Shown here piece by piece: positions 39,001 to 51,587 of a stretch of 64,000 bases of DNA (position 1 is its first letter; every line of letters starts with the position of its first letter). The notes below the pieces were generated by a model. That model did no database searches and was not told where the DNA came from. It saw nothing but the letters and a program-made list of their open reading frames with translations. Position numbers and translations under genes: made by a program. Source of the DNA: Hyaloscypha bicolor E (taxonomy: Eukaryota > Ascomycota > Leotiomycetes > Helotiales > Hyaloscyphaceae); NCBI RefSeq assembly GCF_002865645.1, contig NW_020194559.1:930001-994000 (forward strand), read 5' to 3'.

Positions 39001-41197
39001 GGTGCGTGTAGAGGTTCGCGCAGTCGGGCTCAACTTCAAGGACGTCCTGGTCGCCATCGGCCTGGTGGCCGAGCCCGAAAAAATCGCCCGTGGCATGGGC
39101 TACGACTGCAGTGGCGTGGTCACGGCAGTGGGACCCAACGTCACCAAGCATCGCATCGGAGACCGCGTCGTCGTTTGCGAGAGCGGCACGTTTGCTACAT
39201 CGCTCAATGTCTCGCAGCTTCTCTGTGTCGGAATGCCCGATGACATGTCGTTCGAAGAGGGTGCGACCATGCCTCTCGTCTTTGCGACGGCGTCGTATTG
39301 CTTACTGGACGCGGCATCGCTGACCAAGGACATGTCGGTCCTGATCCACGCGGCCGCGGGCGGCGTCGGCCTGGCTGCGATACAGCTGTGCAAGATGGTG
39401 GGCGCCGATATCTACTGTACGGTCGGCAGCGAGGACAAGGTGCGGCATCTCATGGAGCACTGCGACATTCCGCGTCATCACATATTCAACTCGCGCGACA
39501 CAAGTTTCCTGCCTGGTCTGATGGCCATGACGGACGGACGCGGCGCCGATGTGGTCCTCAATTCGCTGTCGGGCGAGCTGCTGCACGCGTCATGGAAGTG
39601 TGTCGCCGAAGGTGGCACCTTTGTCGAGATCGGCCGGCGTGACTTTATCGGGCAGGCCAAGCTGGCCATGGAGCCATTCGAGTCTAACCGGTCTTTTATC
39701 GGCTTTGACTTGGGTGCTATGAGGATCCAACGGCCAGTTGTCATAGCTAGGTGAGTTACGGGAGAGACACTCTCACTCTGCTGGTCAAATATGCGGCTAA
39801 CACGACGTCACAGGCTCTTGGATCGCATGATGGAGTTTGCCCGAGAGGGTCACATCAAGCCCCTGCTGCCGATGCGGACCTTTGATGCCGCTTACGTATC
39901 GGAGCCCATCAGGCTGATGCAAAAGGCGCAGCACATCGGCAAGATGGTCGTCACCATGCCTGCCAGTGCCGACGCTGAGCTGCCGTCCGAGGCCGCACAT
40001 GAGCCGTTCCGTGCGCGCAGTGATGCCACGTACCTCCTGACAGGAGGTCTGGGTGGTCTCGGCCGGTCCGTCAGTACTTGGCTAGCCGAGCGGGGCGCTC
40101 GTCACTTTGTCTTCTTGTCCCGCTCGGCTGCAAAGCCCGAGCACGAGGCTTTCTTCCAGGAACTGGCCTGCCTTGGCTGCACAAGCATCGGGGTGTCAGG
40201 CGACTGCGCCAACTACGACGACGTCGTGCGGGCCGTCAAGGCCGCGGGCATGCCGATATGTGGTGTGCTCCATGCGTCCATGGTCCTAGAGGACAACAGC
40301 TTTTTGGACATGTCGTTTGACCAGTGGTCTGCTCCTTTCCAACCCAAAGTTAAAGGCGCATGGAATCTGCACAAGGCGCTCTCTTCCGAAAACCTTGACT
40401 TCTTCTTCCTCTTCAGCTCATTCGGCGCCATGTTTGGGCAATGGGGCCAGGCCAATTACTCTGCTGCCAACACCTTCGTCGACGCCTTCGTCTCGTACCG
40501 GCATTCGCTCGGCCTGCCCGCATCCACCATCAACATAGGCGTTATGGGCGACGTCGGTTGGGTGGCCGAGAACCCCGAGGCGCTCGAAAAGCTCCAGGCC
40601 GCCGCCTCTCACGTCAGTCAGGAGAGCGACTTTTTGGAGTGCGCCGAGCTGATGCTCATGCGACCCGGGCCCATGCAGCAGCAGGAGCAAAAGCGCTTTG
40701 TACAGCACTCGCAGATTGGCTTTGGCTTGCGCTCCACGCTGCCCATCGCGTCACCTAACAACCGCGTCGTCTTCCGCAAGGATCCCCGCCTACTGGTCTA
40801 CCGCAACCTCGAGGCCGACGCGGGCTGGTCGTCGGCGCCGACGACGCATGGACAGGCGGGCGCGGACCCGGCCGACGAGGAGCTAACAAGATTCCTGCAA
40901 GGCGCCGCTGTCAATATGGCCGTCTTGCGCTCGGAGGAGGCGACGGCCTTAATTGCGCGGAACGTGGGCCGTACGCTGTTTGGCTTTATGCTGAGGCCCG
41001 AGGATGAGTTTGATGTGCACGCGCCGATGGCGGATGTGGGTATTGATAGCCTGGTGAGTATTGAGCTAAGGAACTGGATTAGGAAGAGGCTCGGGGTTGA
41101 GGTGAATGTGCTGGAGATTACGAGGGCGGGCAGCTTGCAAGAATTGGGAGGCTTGTTACAGACGAGGATGGTAGAAAAGTATCAGGCTAGGCGGTAG
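33088..41197 (+). CDS. Highly reducing type I polyketide synthase (KS-AT-DH-MT-ER-KR-ACP)
   Basis: Model: 33088-33728, 33904-34417, 34489-34612, 34671-39750, 39814-41197; introns 175, 71, 58 and 63 nt; 2,580 aa. KS: Cys221 (SACSSS), His357 (CHGTGT), His392 (NLGHGEG). AT: Ser664 in GHSSGE. DH: His980 in HxxxGxxxxP and Asp1156. C-MeT: SAM motif EIGAGTGG (about 1426-1433). ER: LNFKDVL and HAAAGGVG (1986-1993). [10 protein letters not shown] (about 2196) and Tyr2335 in NYSAAN. ACP: Ser2532 in GIDSLVS. All domains look active, so the product should be a strongly reduced, possibly methyl-branched chain. No thioesterase, reductase or acyltransferase domain follows the ACP, consistent with release by the divergent type III PKS. 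The start at 33088 follows a TTG; the Ser/Asn-rich first 45 residues are a linker. Intron 1 is unusually long and contains a copy of the promoter repeat. Confidence 0.95.
33793..33827 (+). repeat. 35-bp cluster repeat, copy inside intron 1 of the HR-PKS
   Basis: 34 of 35 bases equal the promoter copy at 33013-33047, same orientation, 780 bp away, but in the middle of a 175-nt intron (33729-33903). Confidence 0.9.
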
Positions 41198-41971
41198 AGC
41201 AGGGACTGGTTTATTCGAGCCCTGCACCGAGAAAACGCATCGCGGAAGGGTATATAGCAGACTAGAAACCAAGGAAAGACCCCCCGCAATGAAGAAATGA
41301 ACAAGCAGTCGAGAACGAGAACGCTACCTATGCAACAGACTGCCACCCATATATCTACATCCGCTGAAAATGCCATTCATAGGGTGCAGGTTATTGGATA
41401 TGGCTAGGTTGGTCGAATATACGGCACCGATCCAAGCTTTAGGATCATAAGTCAAGTCGTTAGACTGAATTTCATCCCGAGTATTCAATTGTGTCCATCA
41501 AATCTGATCGCCGCAAACAGTCGTAGATGTGGTCGTCGGGTCGCGCAGCTGACGTCGGGCGGCAAACGCACAGACCACATTCAGGAGAGCGGCCGCCCCC
41601 ACACGGTTTCCTGCTCAGCCTTGCGCGGTATGCGAGGTCTCGCTACCGGATGCGGGACGGGACGAAGGGATACCTCAGACGTTAATCCAAAAATTCACAA
41701 ACGTTACCTTACGTAGACAAACACTCTCTATATAATGTTCCGTCGACAGAATCTCGAATCCTCTACTGTGACACGCATTCCAACATTCTCTTTTGGATTC
41801 GTCGAGTTCTCAACGTTGCACAAAGTGGCGTCAGGCAGAAAGGGGGCGGGTGAACATCGCACTCTCGTCTCAACTCACCGCTAACCTCATCCCTTCGTAC
41901 CCGCACTCTCATCTCAACTTATCTCCAAGTTCATCACTAACCCTTCCCACTCAAAATCATAACTCCCAACC
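41198..41971. other. Intergenic region downstream of the HR-PKS
   Basis: I see no coding frame with family features. CCGCCC/GGCGG strings and short AT tracts only. It forms the right edge of the gene cluster. Confidence 0.6.
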
Positions 41972-42909
41972 ATGGCCTCACAATTCCACCAGTTCCCCTT
42001 CCTCCCCTTGAAACTCCAAACCCAGATCTGGAAGAGTCCTACTGCACATCACACAACACACGCGCCAACTTGCACTCTCTCTCTACCGGCAATGCTTCGC
42101 GTCAGGTGAAATGGAGGAGCAGGGGCTAGGACTTTGGCGCCAAGCAGTGGAAAGCTTCAAGAAGGAGTGGGAAGCGGATGGGTGTTAGGATGATCGGGAG
42201 GGTGGTGATGGTGGGGATTAGCGGAGAGCGTTCTTTGAGCTGGAGAAAGAAACTTTTAGTAAAGCAAGAGTGTTTCTGGCAAGTAAGGCTGAGATGGGAA
42301 AGCCGATGGTCCCGGTGAGGCGAAGGCGGGGCTTTGATAAGTTGAACAATAAGCTACCGAAATATTTTGGCAAGTGGCTCACCCGCGCGAAGGCAATTTG
42401 AGAATGGGAAACGGTTTGCGGAGAAAGTCAACGGTGGCCAGGGGATCTGGTATAGGCCGGGCTGTGATGTGCTTTTCTTGGAGAGTGGAACCATGAGACT
42501 ATTGTCTGAGCTCGCAGTTACGCTGACGGGGCAGTGGACGATTGGGGATGTGAGAGCGTTGGCTATTGAGCATTTTTGGGAGTCGTGCGGGCCTTCGGAG
42601 TACAGGGAGGAGACGGAAGATATGCAGCCGGCTATGTTCCCCGCACTCGAGGAATTGACCATCGTCGTTTTAGATGCATACCTCACCTTTCGAGACCCTA
42701 TGTATCCGAAGAGAAGAATCGAATACCCCGAAGATGTAGTTGAGAGATTGGAAGCACAATGTCACCTTCTAACTTTGAAGAAGCTGCAAAAGAACTCCAC
42801 TTTCATGAAAATGCCAGTTGTGAAGGTAATGAGGAATGACAAATTGTTCCAGGGAACTGGCGAATCCTCAGGGCAGAGCGGTGTGGAATGGGTGCGGGCT
42901 GGGTCATAG
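41972..42909 (+). pseudogene. 2EXR-domain protein, frameshifted remnant
   Basis: The start reads MASQFHQFPFLPLKLQTQIWK, the typical beginning of fungal 2EXR-domain proteins (FPxLPxELxxxIW). The frame then shifts near 42,033 (continuing as LLHITQHTRQLALSLYRQCF), meets a stop at 42187-42189, and resumes in other frames (FFELEKETFSKARVFLASKA around 42,231; a 180-codon frame 42367-42909). 2EXR proteins are a large fungal family of unknown biochemical role. At least three lesions make it a pseudogene unless several introns were missed; I found no convincing splice sites at the breaks. Confidence 0.6.
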
Positions 42910-44279
42910 AGGGGATTATTCCCTGCGATATGAGAGACCCTGCGTAACATATTCCTGAATCCTGATGCTGGAGCAGATTCACATTTCGTGCCACTTCCTT
43001 TCAGACGTCCAGCACATCTGCCTCCACCCCACCACCATATGGCCTTTGGAGCTTGCCAGATTCTTGGCCGGGCTTCCTCGACAGTCCTCCGCAGCAAGCG
43101 AGATCCCACGTTCGCCAGAGCAGAATGCTGCTGTTCGGAGACGGGCTAAAAGAGTTTTGTGGCAAGAACTTCGTTTTACGCAGGGTAAAGATATTGGTCG
43201 TGTATGTCCTCAGCTCTTATAAAGATTCAAAAAGAGGAAGAAGTCTACATACCCTTATTGTTGGATGTCTCTAGAGTTTCACGGCTTTAACTAACGTGAT
43301 ATTCATAGTTTAAGTCCTATATGCACTAATATTTTGGCTTGTTCTCAATCACATACCCAAATTATATTGTGGTAGCTCGAAGCCGAATACCTTGGCTAGA
43401 TAGACATCTTCTATATTACCCTTAGGACATGCGAGATGATATAAGTGAAGATGCTAAGGGGATTTTCGCCTGGCATTAGAAGAAGCGCGTTAAGGCGGTT
43501 AATCAGGAGAATGGGAAGCCAAAACGCACGCATAGTCCTTAACCGCCCATAAACCCTGGTCTCAGGCGGCCGATACTCGTAAAGGACAAACAGGAGCTAC
43601 TACTACTGAAACATGTCGATTCGCATGCAACAGACAGTGTGAAAGAGATTATTTCTGCGGCTATCGATAACGACAAGACTTCTCTCCGAAACAATTATTA
43701 CTAAGAAGACATATGGAAATGGAATTTCCAAAGTCTATGGATTCATGACGGCAAGCTATGTATCGAGGTCTCAGAAGATGAACTAGCCGCTCTAGTAATT
43801 ATTCTGGCTATCCCACTCCGTTATAGTGAATAGGATTCTCTGCCGAGCGGCCCTAATGCTTTTAGCCCATGTCTTATAACTATAAACCATAGTTACTTAA
43901 CAAGGCTCAAGCTTGTATACGGCCGTCTTTATTCGCTATCACTGAAACACTGGAAGTGGCTACTTAATCCTGTTTACGAAATACATAGGCTATAATTGTC
44001 TTCTATTTGCTCACGGATTAGTCCTATCCATAGCTCTAAACGAGATCGGGTATAAGCTTGAAGTTTTCCACGCGGTCCACGTCACAGCAGAAGTCCTGTC
44101 CCTTATTAAATAAGGGAGGACTATATGGACAGGTCCTTGGGGCGCTAGCTTCTTTATAGCTTCCTCAAAGTACCTGCTTAGGCTATCATCTTTTGCGTGG
44201 CCTTACCTCTATGACTCCGGCAATTTGGAACAAGATGAGAAGTTCTTAGAGTATTGGAATTCTAGGTGCCTTAGGCCGC

Positions 44280-44600
44280 TATAAAAGGTGGCAAAATGGC
44301 CACTGTAGCCACGCTAAAGCTACAGCTGAGCAAGGCCTGAAGGAGTCCTGTAAAGCTGAGGCTTTACAGGGTACTAGGCTCTATATACTTGCCACCGGAG
44401 TAGCCGATGCAACTGAAGCGTTCAGCTATACAGGGAGTAAGGCCTGTGTCACAGCATGTGACTCAGGGACTTAAGGGGCACTTAGCACCTATAAGTACAG
44501 GCTACCTACTACTGTAGAACAGCAGTCAATTCAGTCCTTTCAATACTGGTTATATATTATATGTTGCACGTGATCCCTAGCCTGTGAAATCCCAATATAG
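44280..44600 (+). mobile_element. LTR-like repeat, related in inverted orientation to 56.94-57.26 kb
   Basis: Contains TGTAGAACAGCAGTCAATTC (44513) and a following CACGTGAYCCTAG string, both found in reverse complement at 57.0 kb, with further colinear blocks (CATGTGACTYAGGG, CRGGCTACYTAC) in the same order. Also contains CAGCTATACAGGG, the unit core of the 57.1-kb minisatellite. Promoter-like sequence without coding potential suggests LTRs, but I did not find a target duplication. Borders approximate. Confidence 0.5.
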
Positions 44601-45088
44601 TGTGACGAAGGCCTTTAGGACAGTAATATCAAGACAGTACTCTTCATTCTTAGGACAATAGATACAGAAGAAGGACAGCGAGAGCTGGCAAGAACTGACC
44701 CCTATATCCTCATGCCCGAAACACTAGTGCGACAACACGTGACGGACTCCAACTCCGTCACACATAGAGGAAGAAAAAAAGTTCCCACGGGAAGAAAGAA
44801 AGTCGGGTTCTATCTATAAAACAGAGGGCGAAGAATACCGATTAACGGGTAGCTAGACGAATGCTATGGCAGGGATAGCTCTTAGGGGGCTAGTACTAAT
44901 AGCAGTAAAGCTACTCATTAACGCCGTGAAATTCACTATTAGTGGAGGAATCGATATATTAGATCTTGATATACTCGAGCAGTTAGTTAATAAAGTATAA
45001 TAAGGAGATCAGCGGAAGCGATACCGGTAGACAGTTATTTGGGTTTATACGCTTAATCCTGAGCGACTTAATAGCGAACCGAGACAAG

Positions 45089-45304
45089 ATGGATCCAGGC
45101 ATTAGCTTGAAAAATCGGGACAGGATTACAGATATTATCCAAGTACTTATTCAATATAATACCCTCCTCGAGCGTTTAATAGCTATGCTTCTATTAACGG
45201 AGACGGATCCACTAGCCAGAGTATTTGAAGTACTTTGCATTAGGATATATCTTTCCTATACGGAGGCTTGCTCGGCAGAAAAAAAGAGACAGGAGGAGGA
45301 GTAA
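45089..45304 (+). CDS. Hypothetical fragment, 71 codons
   Basis: MDPGISLKNRDRITDIIQVL... with an alpha-helical, Leu/Ile-rich composition and an acidic/Lys tail. It follows another short frame (44866-45000, MAGIALRGLVLIAVKLLINA) and precedes Lys/Glu-rich broken frames. This may be one decayed gene or Gag-like remnant; no family recognised. Confidence 0.2.
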   Translation: MDPGISLKNRDRITDIIQVLIQYNTLLERLIAMLLLTETDPLARVFEVLCIRIYLSYTEACSAEKKRQEEE

Positions 45305-47292
45305 CAAGAGAATGGGAAACAAGAGAAAGAGAAGCAGGACCCGTAGAAAGACAGAATAGAGAAGATCTAGCTAAGCAATAACAAGGATAAGAACAAGGAC
45401 ACGGAGAAAGGGAACTATGAACCGAAGCAGACCTTAAATAAAACAAAAGCAGAGCCAAGAAAAAACGCTCTAACGGACGTTCGAGATAATGTTCTTGACT
45501 CTGCACTATAGCAGCCTATGCCGGAAGACTGTGCGACTATAGTTGAGTATATCATTAAAGCCTGGACTTGTATTACTAAAGTAGTCGACTAGCGCGAACC
45601 TAGAGATAAGCCGGACAAGTCACTAGGGAAGGAGGATGAGGAGCACATATATACGCCAGTTCCGTTTGTAAACCTTCCAGATGTGTCATTGTGGGAGTAA
45701 GGAAGTCTGAAGTGGCTTGGAAGTATTAATGAGTAGCGTTATAGTATAAGAAGCCAAATTTCCCTTTACAGAAAATTATCATTAGCAAGCAAAAGATCGT
45801 AAATCGGGTTTCTCTGAACATATCACTATGGAACTACACAGGAATTACGGTACTACTAATCGGCAATTCCAACATCACTGCTGAAAGAACAATGAGTTGC
45901 ATGTCTATTCTAGTCTCAAACGTTCTCTGAGCAGTTTCAGAAACAAACACGGTACGGGAGTACTTGAACCGTCTGGAGTATAATGTCGTCCCACATAGAT
46001 GATGTAAACTGCGGAGGGATGGTACTAGCGTGAAGTTTGATGGTCTACCAGGACATCCAGAGAAGAGCGTTTCTTATTTATGTTCATGCTGTTTATGCGT
46101 AATGTTCGTTGATATCGAATTAATTAATAGTTACAAGGGGTTACTAGTGTTGATCTTTGATTTTCGGGAGTAGGGCTTAGTAAGTTAAATGAACAGGGTA
46201 CTTAGTGGATAATTGACCTTATTTTAGACACAGCCCATCGCTCTCGCGTTTCAATAAAGACATCCTTAGTTCTAACTGCCTTGGTACACATGCCCGGCTT
46301 TCCTTCGAACTTTTGAACCTGCAGGTCTTGAGAATACTTCACTCTGCTCGTTTTGTGTTTTCAGAAGCTTCTCATGAATCCTTGCTGCTTCCTCTTAAGC
46401 AAACCTTGGGAAACGGAAGCCCGAAAACGCCAATCTCAACTATCATGATTTGGTTTAGACATTGGCACGCCTCCCTTTTAACAACTGCATCCTGTTTTGA
46501 ATAAATCAAAAGTTTACGGCGACATTCACACAGGGCTTAGTCCCTCGAAACGATAGCAGCCAAGTTGTATCTCGCGCATGGGTGCTCTGTCATATGCCAG
46601 AAGAAGCAGTGGGGTGAAGATGCAACGCATGATGATTTCACGACGCCCAATGACTCCCGATAATAGACCCCCACATTCAAGTTAAATTATATATTGCTCT
46701 TTACTTTTTGTAGGGTTCACTTCTGACAGCCCTGCCAGTTGCAGATCTATAACAGGCTTTAGCCACCCGACAGCCACCTTTCTCAACCTGGGCTAACCAC
46801 AGCTAGTTCAAATAACACGGCAAAGTCGGAGAAGTCGTCTTATAATCTGTCATGCATTTCTTAGGATTTTATTTAGATATTAATAATACATTAATGTTTA
46901 ACTAACGACCTCGAAATCCTTCAGGAAATGTCTTCCAAGGCATATTATGCGATCAGCCGGTATTTGTTCGTAATTTATAAATACAAAACACCTGCTTATG
47001 CCGTAAGGGTTCCAGAAGCGTAATCGTCGCTTCTAAGAACCTGCACTACGTCGATCCTCGGCTTTTATCTCATGTCACCCCGTAGAATATCCGTGATTAC
47101 TATCTAAGGGTTTTCTGGTAATAGGGGAGATGAGATACACTCCGTACGTGGTTACCTGAATATCTATGTCTGTGCGAAGAAAAAGCAGAGGCTTGAATCA
47201 CGGGAAAAAGAATCAGAGGCAGAGTTTAACCGATTAGCCTCTAGTATATCACGCGCGCGGTGCTTCACGGAGGCTGGATTCAGGGGCTCGCT

Positions 47293-48917
47293 TAACCGAT
47301 TCCCCGCACCAAAACACGTCCCGCACCAAAACACGCTCTAGCAATATTTCAAAATCTTAATAATTAAATAACCACAAATCCTTTTAACTTCATTTTTAGA
47401 ATATAGAGACTATAGATATAATCGAGTAAGTTACTAAAATTATAATAATAATCTTCTTATAATTAAAAAGTTATTATTATTATATGAATTTTTTCTGAAA
47501 TTATAAATTTTTAATATAGTTTTATAATAAATATATAAAATATTATATAATTACATAAATTGTACTTTATTTAATAATATTAGTTATAATATATAAAGAG
47601 TTTTTAATAAAAAGTATTATTTATAAAATATAATTAAATAGACTATTTATAAATAAACTTATTAATTATTTTATAAACATTATATATATATAAAAGTAAC
47701 TTATAACTATATTCTTATTATAAAAGCCTTTATATATAATTTTTTAATTTTTTAAAATCTATATTATTTACTCTAATACAGAATTTAATAAAGGTTTAAG
47801 TTATCTATAATTATATATAATAATTATACTATTTTAGGCTTATATTATATATAAACTCCTATTATTAACTATTCTTTAAATAATACTTATATTATGGTTT
47901 TATTTAATAATTATACTTTTTAATATATAAATTCTTTTAATTATTATTAATTATTAAAAGAATTTATAAGATTAAGATTAATATTTTAATATAAATAAGG
48001 TTATATTATATAGCTAAATTAGAAAAAACTAATAACTTTATATATTTATTAATATAAAGCTCTTAAATTAAGTATTTTTATATTTTAAATATGAATATAT
48101 ATATATAATTTTTATATATTATAAATAATTTTAAATTTTAAATTAAAGTTCAAAAATTTAAAAAATTTAAATCTTTAAATTATAATTTTCTTTTAAAAGT
48201 TAAAATTATATAAACTATTAATATATCTCTTTAAACTATAATAGTATTAAAGTTATATTAATATTTATATAGTTTTAAAAGAATTATTAAAAGCTTATTA
48301 TATTATAAAATAATAAGTATTCTTACTAAATATTATTAAAAGTGAATTTAATATATAAAATGGTTCTTATATACGAAAATTTAGATTATTATATAAAGTA
48401 AGTATTCTTTATTTAAAGTTAAAAGTAAGAGTTAAGAAAATTTAAATATTTAATATTTAATTTATAATTATACTTTAAAAGATAAAATTATGTAAAATAT
48501 TAATATATTTCCTGAAAATATTATAATAAGATAGTAATTTTATAATAGTTTTAACTTATAATAATATATAATATAAAACTTATATTAAAATTTTATAGAA
48601 TTTAATATAATTATTAAAGGTTTATTATATTAATAAATATTAGGTATTTTTACTATATATTATTAAAAGTAAGGGTTATATACTAAGGGGATCTTATATA
48701 TAAAAAATTAGACTTTTATATAAGGTAGTTGTGTTTTAATAAGTTAAAATATTTTTATTACACGCGTGTTTTTGCTAGGGAATCACGTTCTCGCTTAGCC
48801 TTACTCAGATAGCAACTTCTCGCTAGACAGAATTGATCAAGCTTCACAACACACTCAAGATTTCAGCATGCCCAGCAGTTTTGGTGCGGGACGTGTTTTG
48901 GCGCGGGACTTCGGTTA
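47293..48917. mobile_element. 1.6-kb inverted-repeat DNA transposon remnant with RIP-degraded interior
   Basis: 40-bp terminal inverted repeats, 36 of 40 identical: left 47293-47332 (TAACCGATTCCCCGCACC...), right 48878-48917. Each end contains two tandem CCGCACCAAAAC units. The borders carry TA on both sides, compatible with a TA target duplication. The interior (about 47,345-48,765) is extremely AT-rich without recognisable transposase, while the ends remain GC-rich. Confidence 0.8.
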
Positions 48918-49263
48918 GCCTCTCCAGGTTTCGGAGACGTCCCACGCCCTGGAAGCGTAGCGCATGGAGTGGAGATCATGTTATAAGTGCTTATAGAACC
49001 AAATGTTACATGATAAGGGACCGCACACTACCGTGGTATCGGACGAATATGCAGTATCATATACCCAAGCTCACATAACCAGTACACGGCCTGGCATTGA
49101 GCATAATCTCGTTATAAAGCATTATTATATCCTTCATCCCGTAATCCGAGTGAGCTTTACAAGTTTGTTCCTTCTTTATATTGCATTGCGCTCGCTGGCC
49201 CGAGAATGGTCTGCGAATAATCTCATATATTTTTTAATCATGAAATACACTCTTTTTTAGCTG

Positions 49264-50281
49264 GTGGTGCTATATGCGGCGCTAATATCGGGCTTGGGTG
49301 ACGGTGGGCGAGGACGTGGTCTTGGCGTTATTGATGCAGGAAAAAGACCTGTGTCTGGATCATCAACAGACCAGTTCCCAACTTGCGCAGTAAGATATCC
49401 CGTGAATTCCTTGAGACACTTTATTAACGATGATTTAGAGCGAGTGCTTTCAGAAATTTCACACACTCGGCGGAGTCTGCGGTACCAACGATGCTACTTG
49501 TATATATAAAAACGCGAAGGTGCAGACGGGAACAAACTACTGTATCGCGAGCACCTGCAATTCGGTGGACCAGGCAAAAGCACGGCAGTTCGTCCAAGGA
49601 TAGTGTGCTCAGTTCGGGGTAGTAAATGCAGGCGTATGCCCCGCAGACACAGCAGCACCCGAATCGGTCACGACATCAATAGCACCTATCACCCCCGCGG
49701 TGCCAGTGTCAGTCACCACAGCAGCAACGTTAACCTCGATCCAGTTTACGACCTCGGTTTTAACCACCAATTCTTTGGTAGTTGTTACGTCAGTCGAAAC
49801 CGACTCTAGTACAGCAGGGGCAGCAGCCGCCACCTCCACTGTTGTCAGTTCAGTAACGACGCAGGAGCTGCTTACTACGGTATTAAGCAGTATAAACGTG
49901 GAAGTCACGGATACCCCGACATTAATTTTCTCAGATTCAGTATTAACGCCCAGCACCGCGTCCGCCACACTAACGGGTCTTTTCATAGGCTCATCACCTC
50001 CTACTATTCAAAATAATAAGTCCGGAATTTCATCTGGGGCGAAAGCTGTAGTTACAATTTTAGCGCTATCGGCCATTATATTCTTGACTATAATCCTACT
50101 CTACTTTTAGAGGCGACGGAGACAGCAAATTCTGGAAAGGGAGTTTCAGGAGCTAAAGGAAACTCATCAGTCAAGTATAGCAAGGCCTACTTCGAAGGTA
50201 GTGCCGTTATATCCTCGAGGTCTTGTGACGGCAGGAAGTAGCTATCGCGATATGTTTAATAAACCAGATGATAATGGATAA
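49264..50281 (+). pseudogene. CFEM-domain cell-surface protein, degraded
   Basis: Segments fit a CFEM protein: FPTCAV (about 49,376), then VCGTNDATC, TNYCIASTC, a Cys after VQG and VNAGVCP, with the fungal-specific Cys spacing; then a Ser/Thr/Val-rich stalk, a hydrophobic membrane segment (VVTILALSAIIFLTIILLYF, about 50,050-50,108) and a basic cytoplasmic tail ending SSYRDMFNKPDDNG at 50281. Lesions: a frame change near 49,465, TAG at about 49,600 and TAG at 50108-50110; both stops could come from TGG by RIP-type G-to-A. CFEM proteins act in haem uptake, adhesion or effector roles; here no functional product is expected. Confidence 0.6.
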
Positions 50282-51587
50282 TGACCAAGATCATATTATA
50301 TAGTACCTAGGTAGATTACTAATATATTTACATAATACCACTTCAATCCAAATCGGAACCACACTAAGAGCTTCCAGTAGTGCGCTCCTTTTTGGTTTAT
50401 TAGCGAGTCACTCTTTGGCGAAGGTAAACTTCAGGAGTCGAGCTCTCGGCTGTGCTCTCCGACCCAGGCCATCGAAACAGGGATGATGCATTTGCGGGGG
50501 GGTGGCTGCATAATTATCAGCGGACGATAAAGTCCATGCACTCCTCAAATTCTGGGGTTAAATGCGACGGTGTGGTTCCGTGCTCATCAACCTTAAACCT
50601 GGGACGGAGGAGCAGACGAGAATCGCGTGCTCGGTATTTCTGGTGCACTTCGAGTTTCTCCTCACCTAGTTTTAGAGCTGAGGTCTTATCCTATCATCAT
50701 CATCTTCTCGCTTGGACAAAGAGGCAGCACATGTACTTGACACGAGGGTATCCTCGCCTGGAGATACCTTTGTTGGCACAGCGTAAATACGCAAATACAA
50801 ATACAATCAACATAATACTCAACTTTTCAAAACTTGGAACCTAGGGTCATCTTTCTCTCGTATATCAGCAGTGTCAGCTCACCTTGAAGCATGTCTCCCC
50901 GTAAAACAGGCAAAAACAAGTGTTCTCTCCTCGTGTGCTTCAAATACGCTGAACATGGCCCTTCAACCAGTGAAATTGCCTCCATTCTACCTCGAAACCC
51001 GGTAATTTCTCCTCCCGCATGCTCTTTCACCCTATTAACATGTTTTCCATGCACATTTGCCTTCTTATTCGTTACCCAAAAATTACAATATCTCTATGCT
51101 TGTCTGCAAACTTCGTTTTCAGAACATTATAGCGGAATTGAGCACCGGAGTGAATCGAAACAGAGCCTTAGTTACCGGGCCCCGACGTATATTTAAAATT
51201 TATCACCCCCTATGACCGCGTAGCCAATCCACATAGTACACCATTTTTGGAGAAGGGGTACCAGCAGCTTAACGATGTCCTCGAATCGACCTGGATTTGA
51301 CATATCTGCAATCCGTTAGCATGACTTAATAAGAGATCATAAGCTGAAAAAACCTATAATGGAAGTTCATACCAGCATTGCCGTCATGCCTAATCCAATC
51401 CCCACTAGCAGCTGCAACTATCTCTGGAGCTCCCACAGTAAAACTTTGAAGCCCACACATTGCAAGAGCACTTCAAGATCAAGAATAGATCTCAATTGTT
51501 GGAAATTGTATAACGTCACGGCGGAGCGACTGGTAACCAAGTTACATCACGCCATCCAAAATGATGAACAACAAAATGTTGACTTTC
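50282..51587. other. Intergenic DNA, no gene recognised
   Basis: Several frames of 100-130 codons exist (50452-50844, 50891-51196, 51359-51754) but none shows family motifs or intron structure; the last one is partly antisense to the dehydrogenase pseudogene. Confidence 0.5.

Larger units (their letters stand above)
42910..47292. other. Gene-poor region with decayed repeats
   Basis: No intact gene recognised. 43,380-44,270 and 44,860-46,050 contain short protein-like frames broken by TAG/TAA, suggesting mildly RIP-affected remnants whose family I cannot identify. 44280-44600 is an LTR-like repeat (listed separately). 46,100-47,290 shows nothing recognisable. Confidence 0.5.

Noticed and set aside
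47234..48925. TTAGCCTCT on both sides of the AT island as a 9-bp target duplication
   Set aside because: Using it as the border would place the left end 50 bp outside the inverted repeat; the TA-bounded 40-bp inverted repeat is the better definition.
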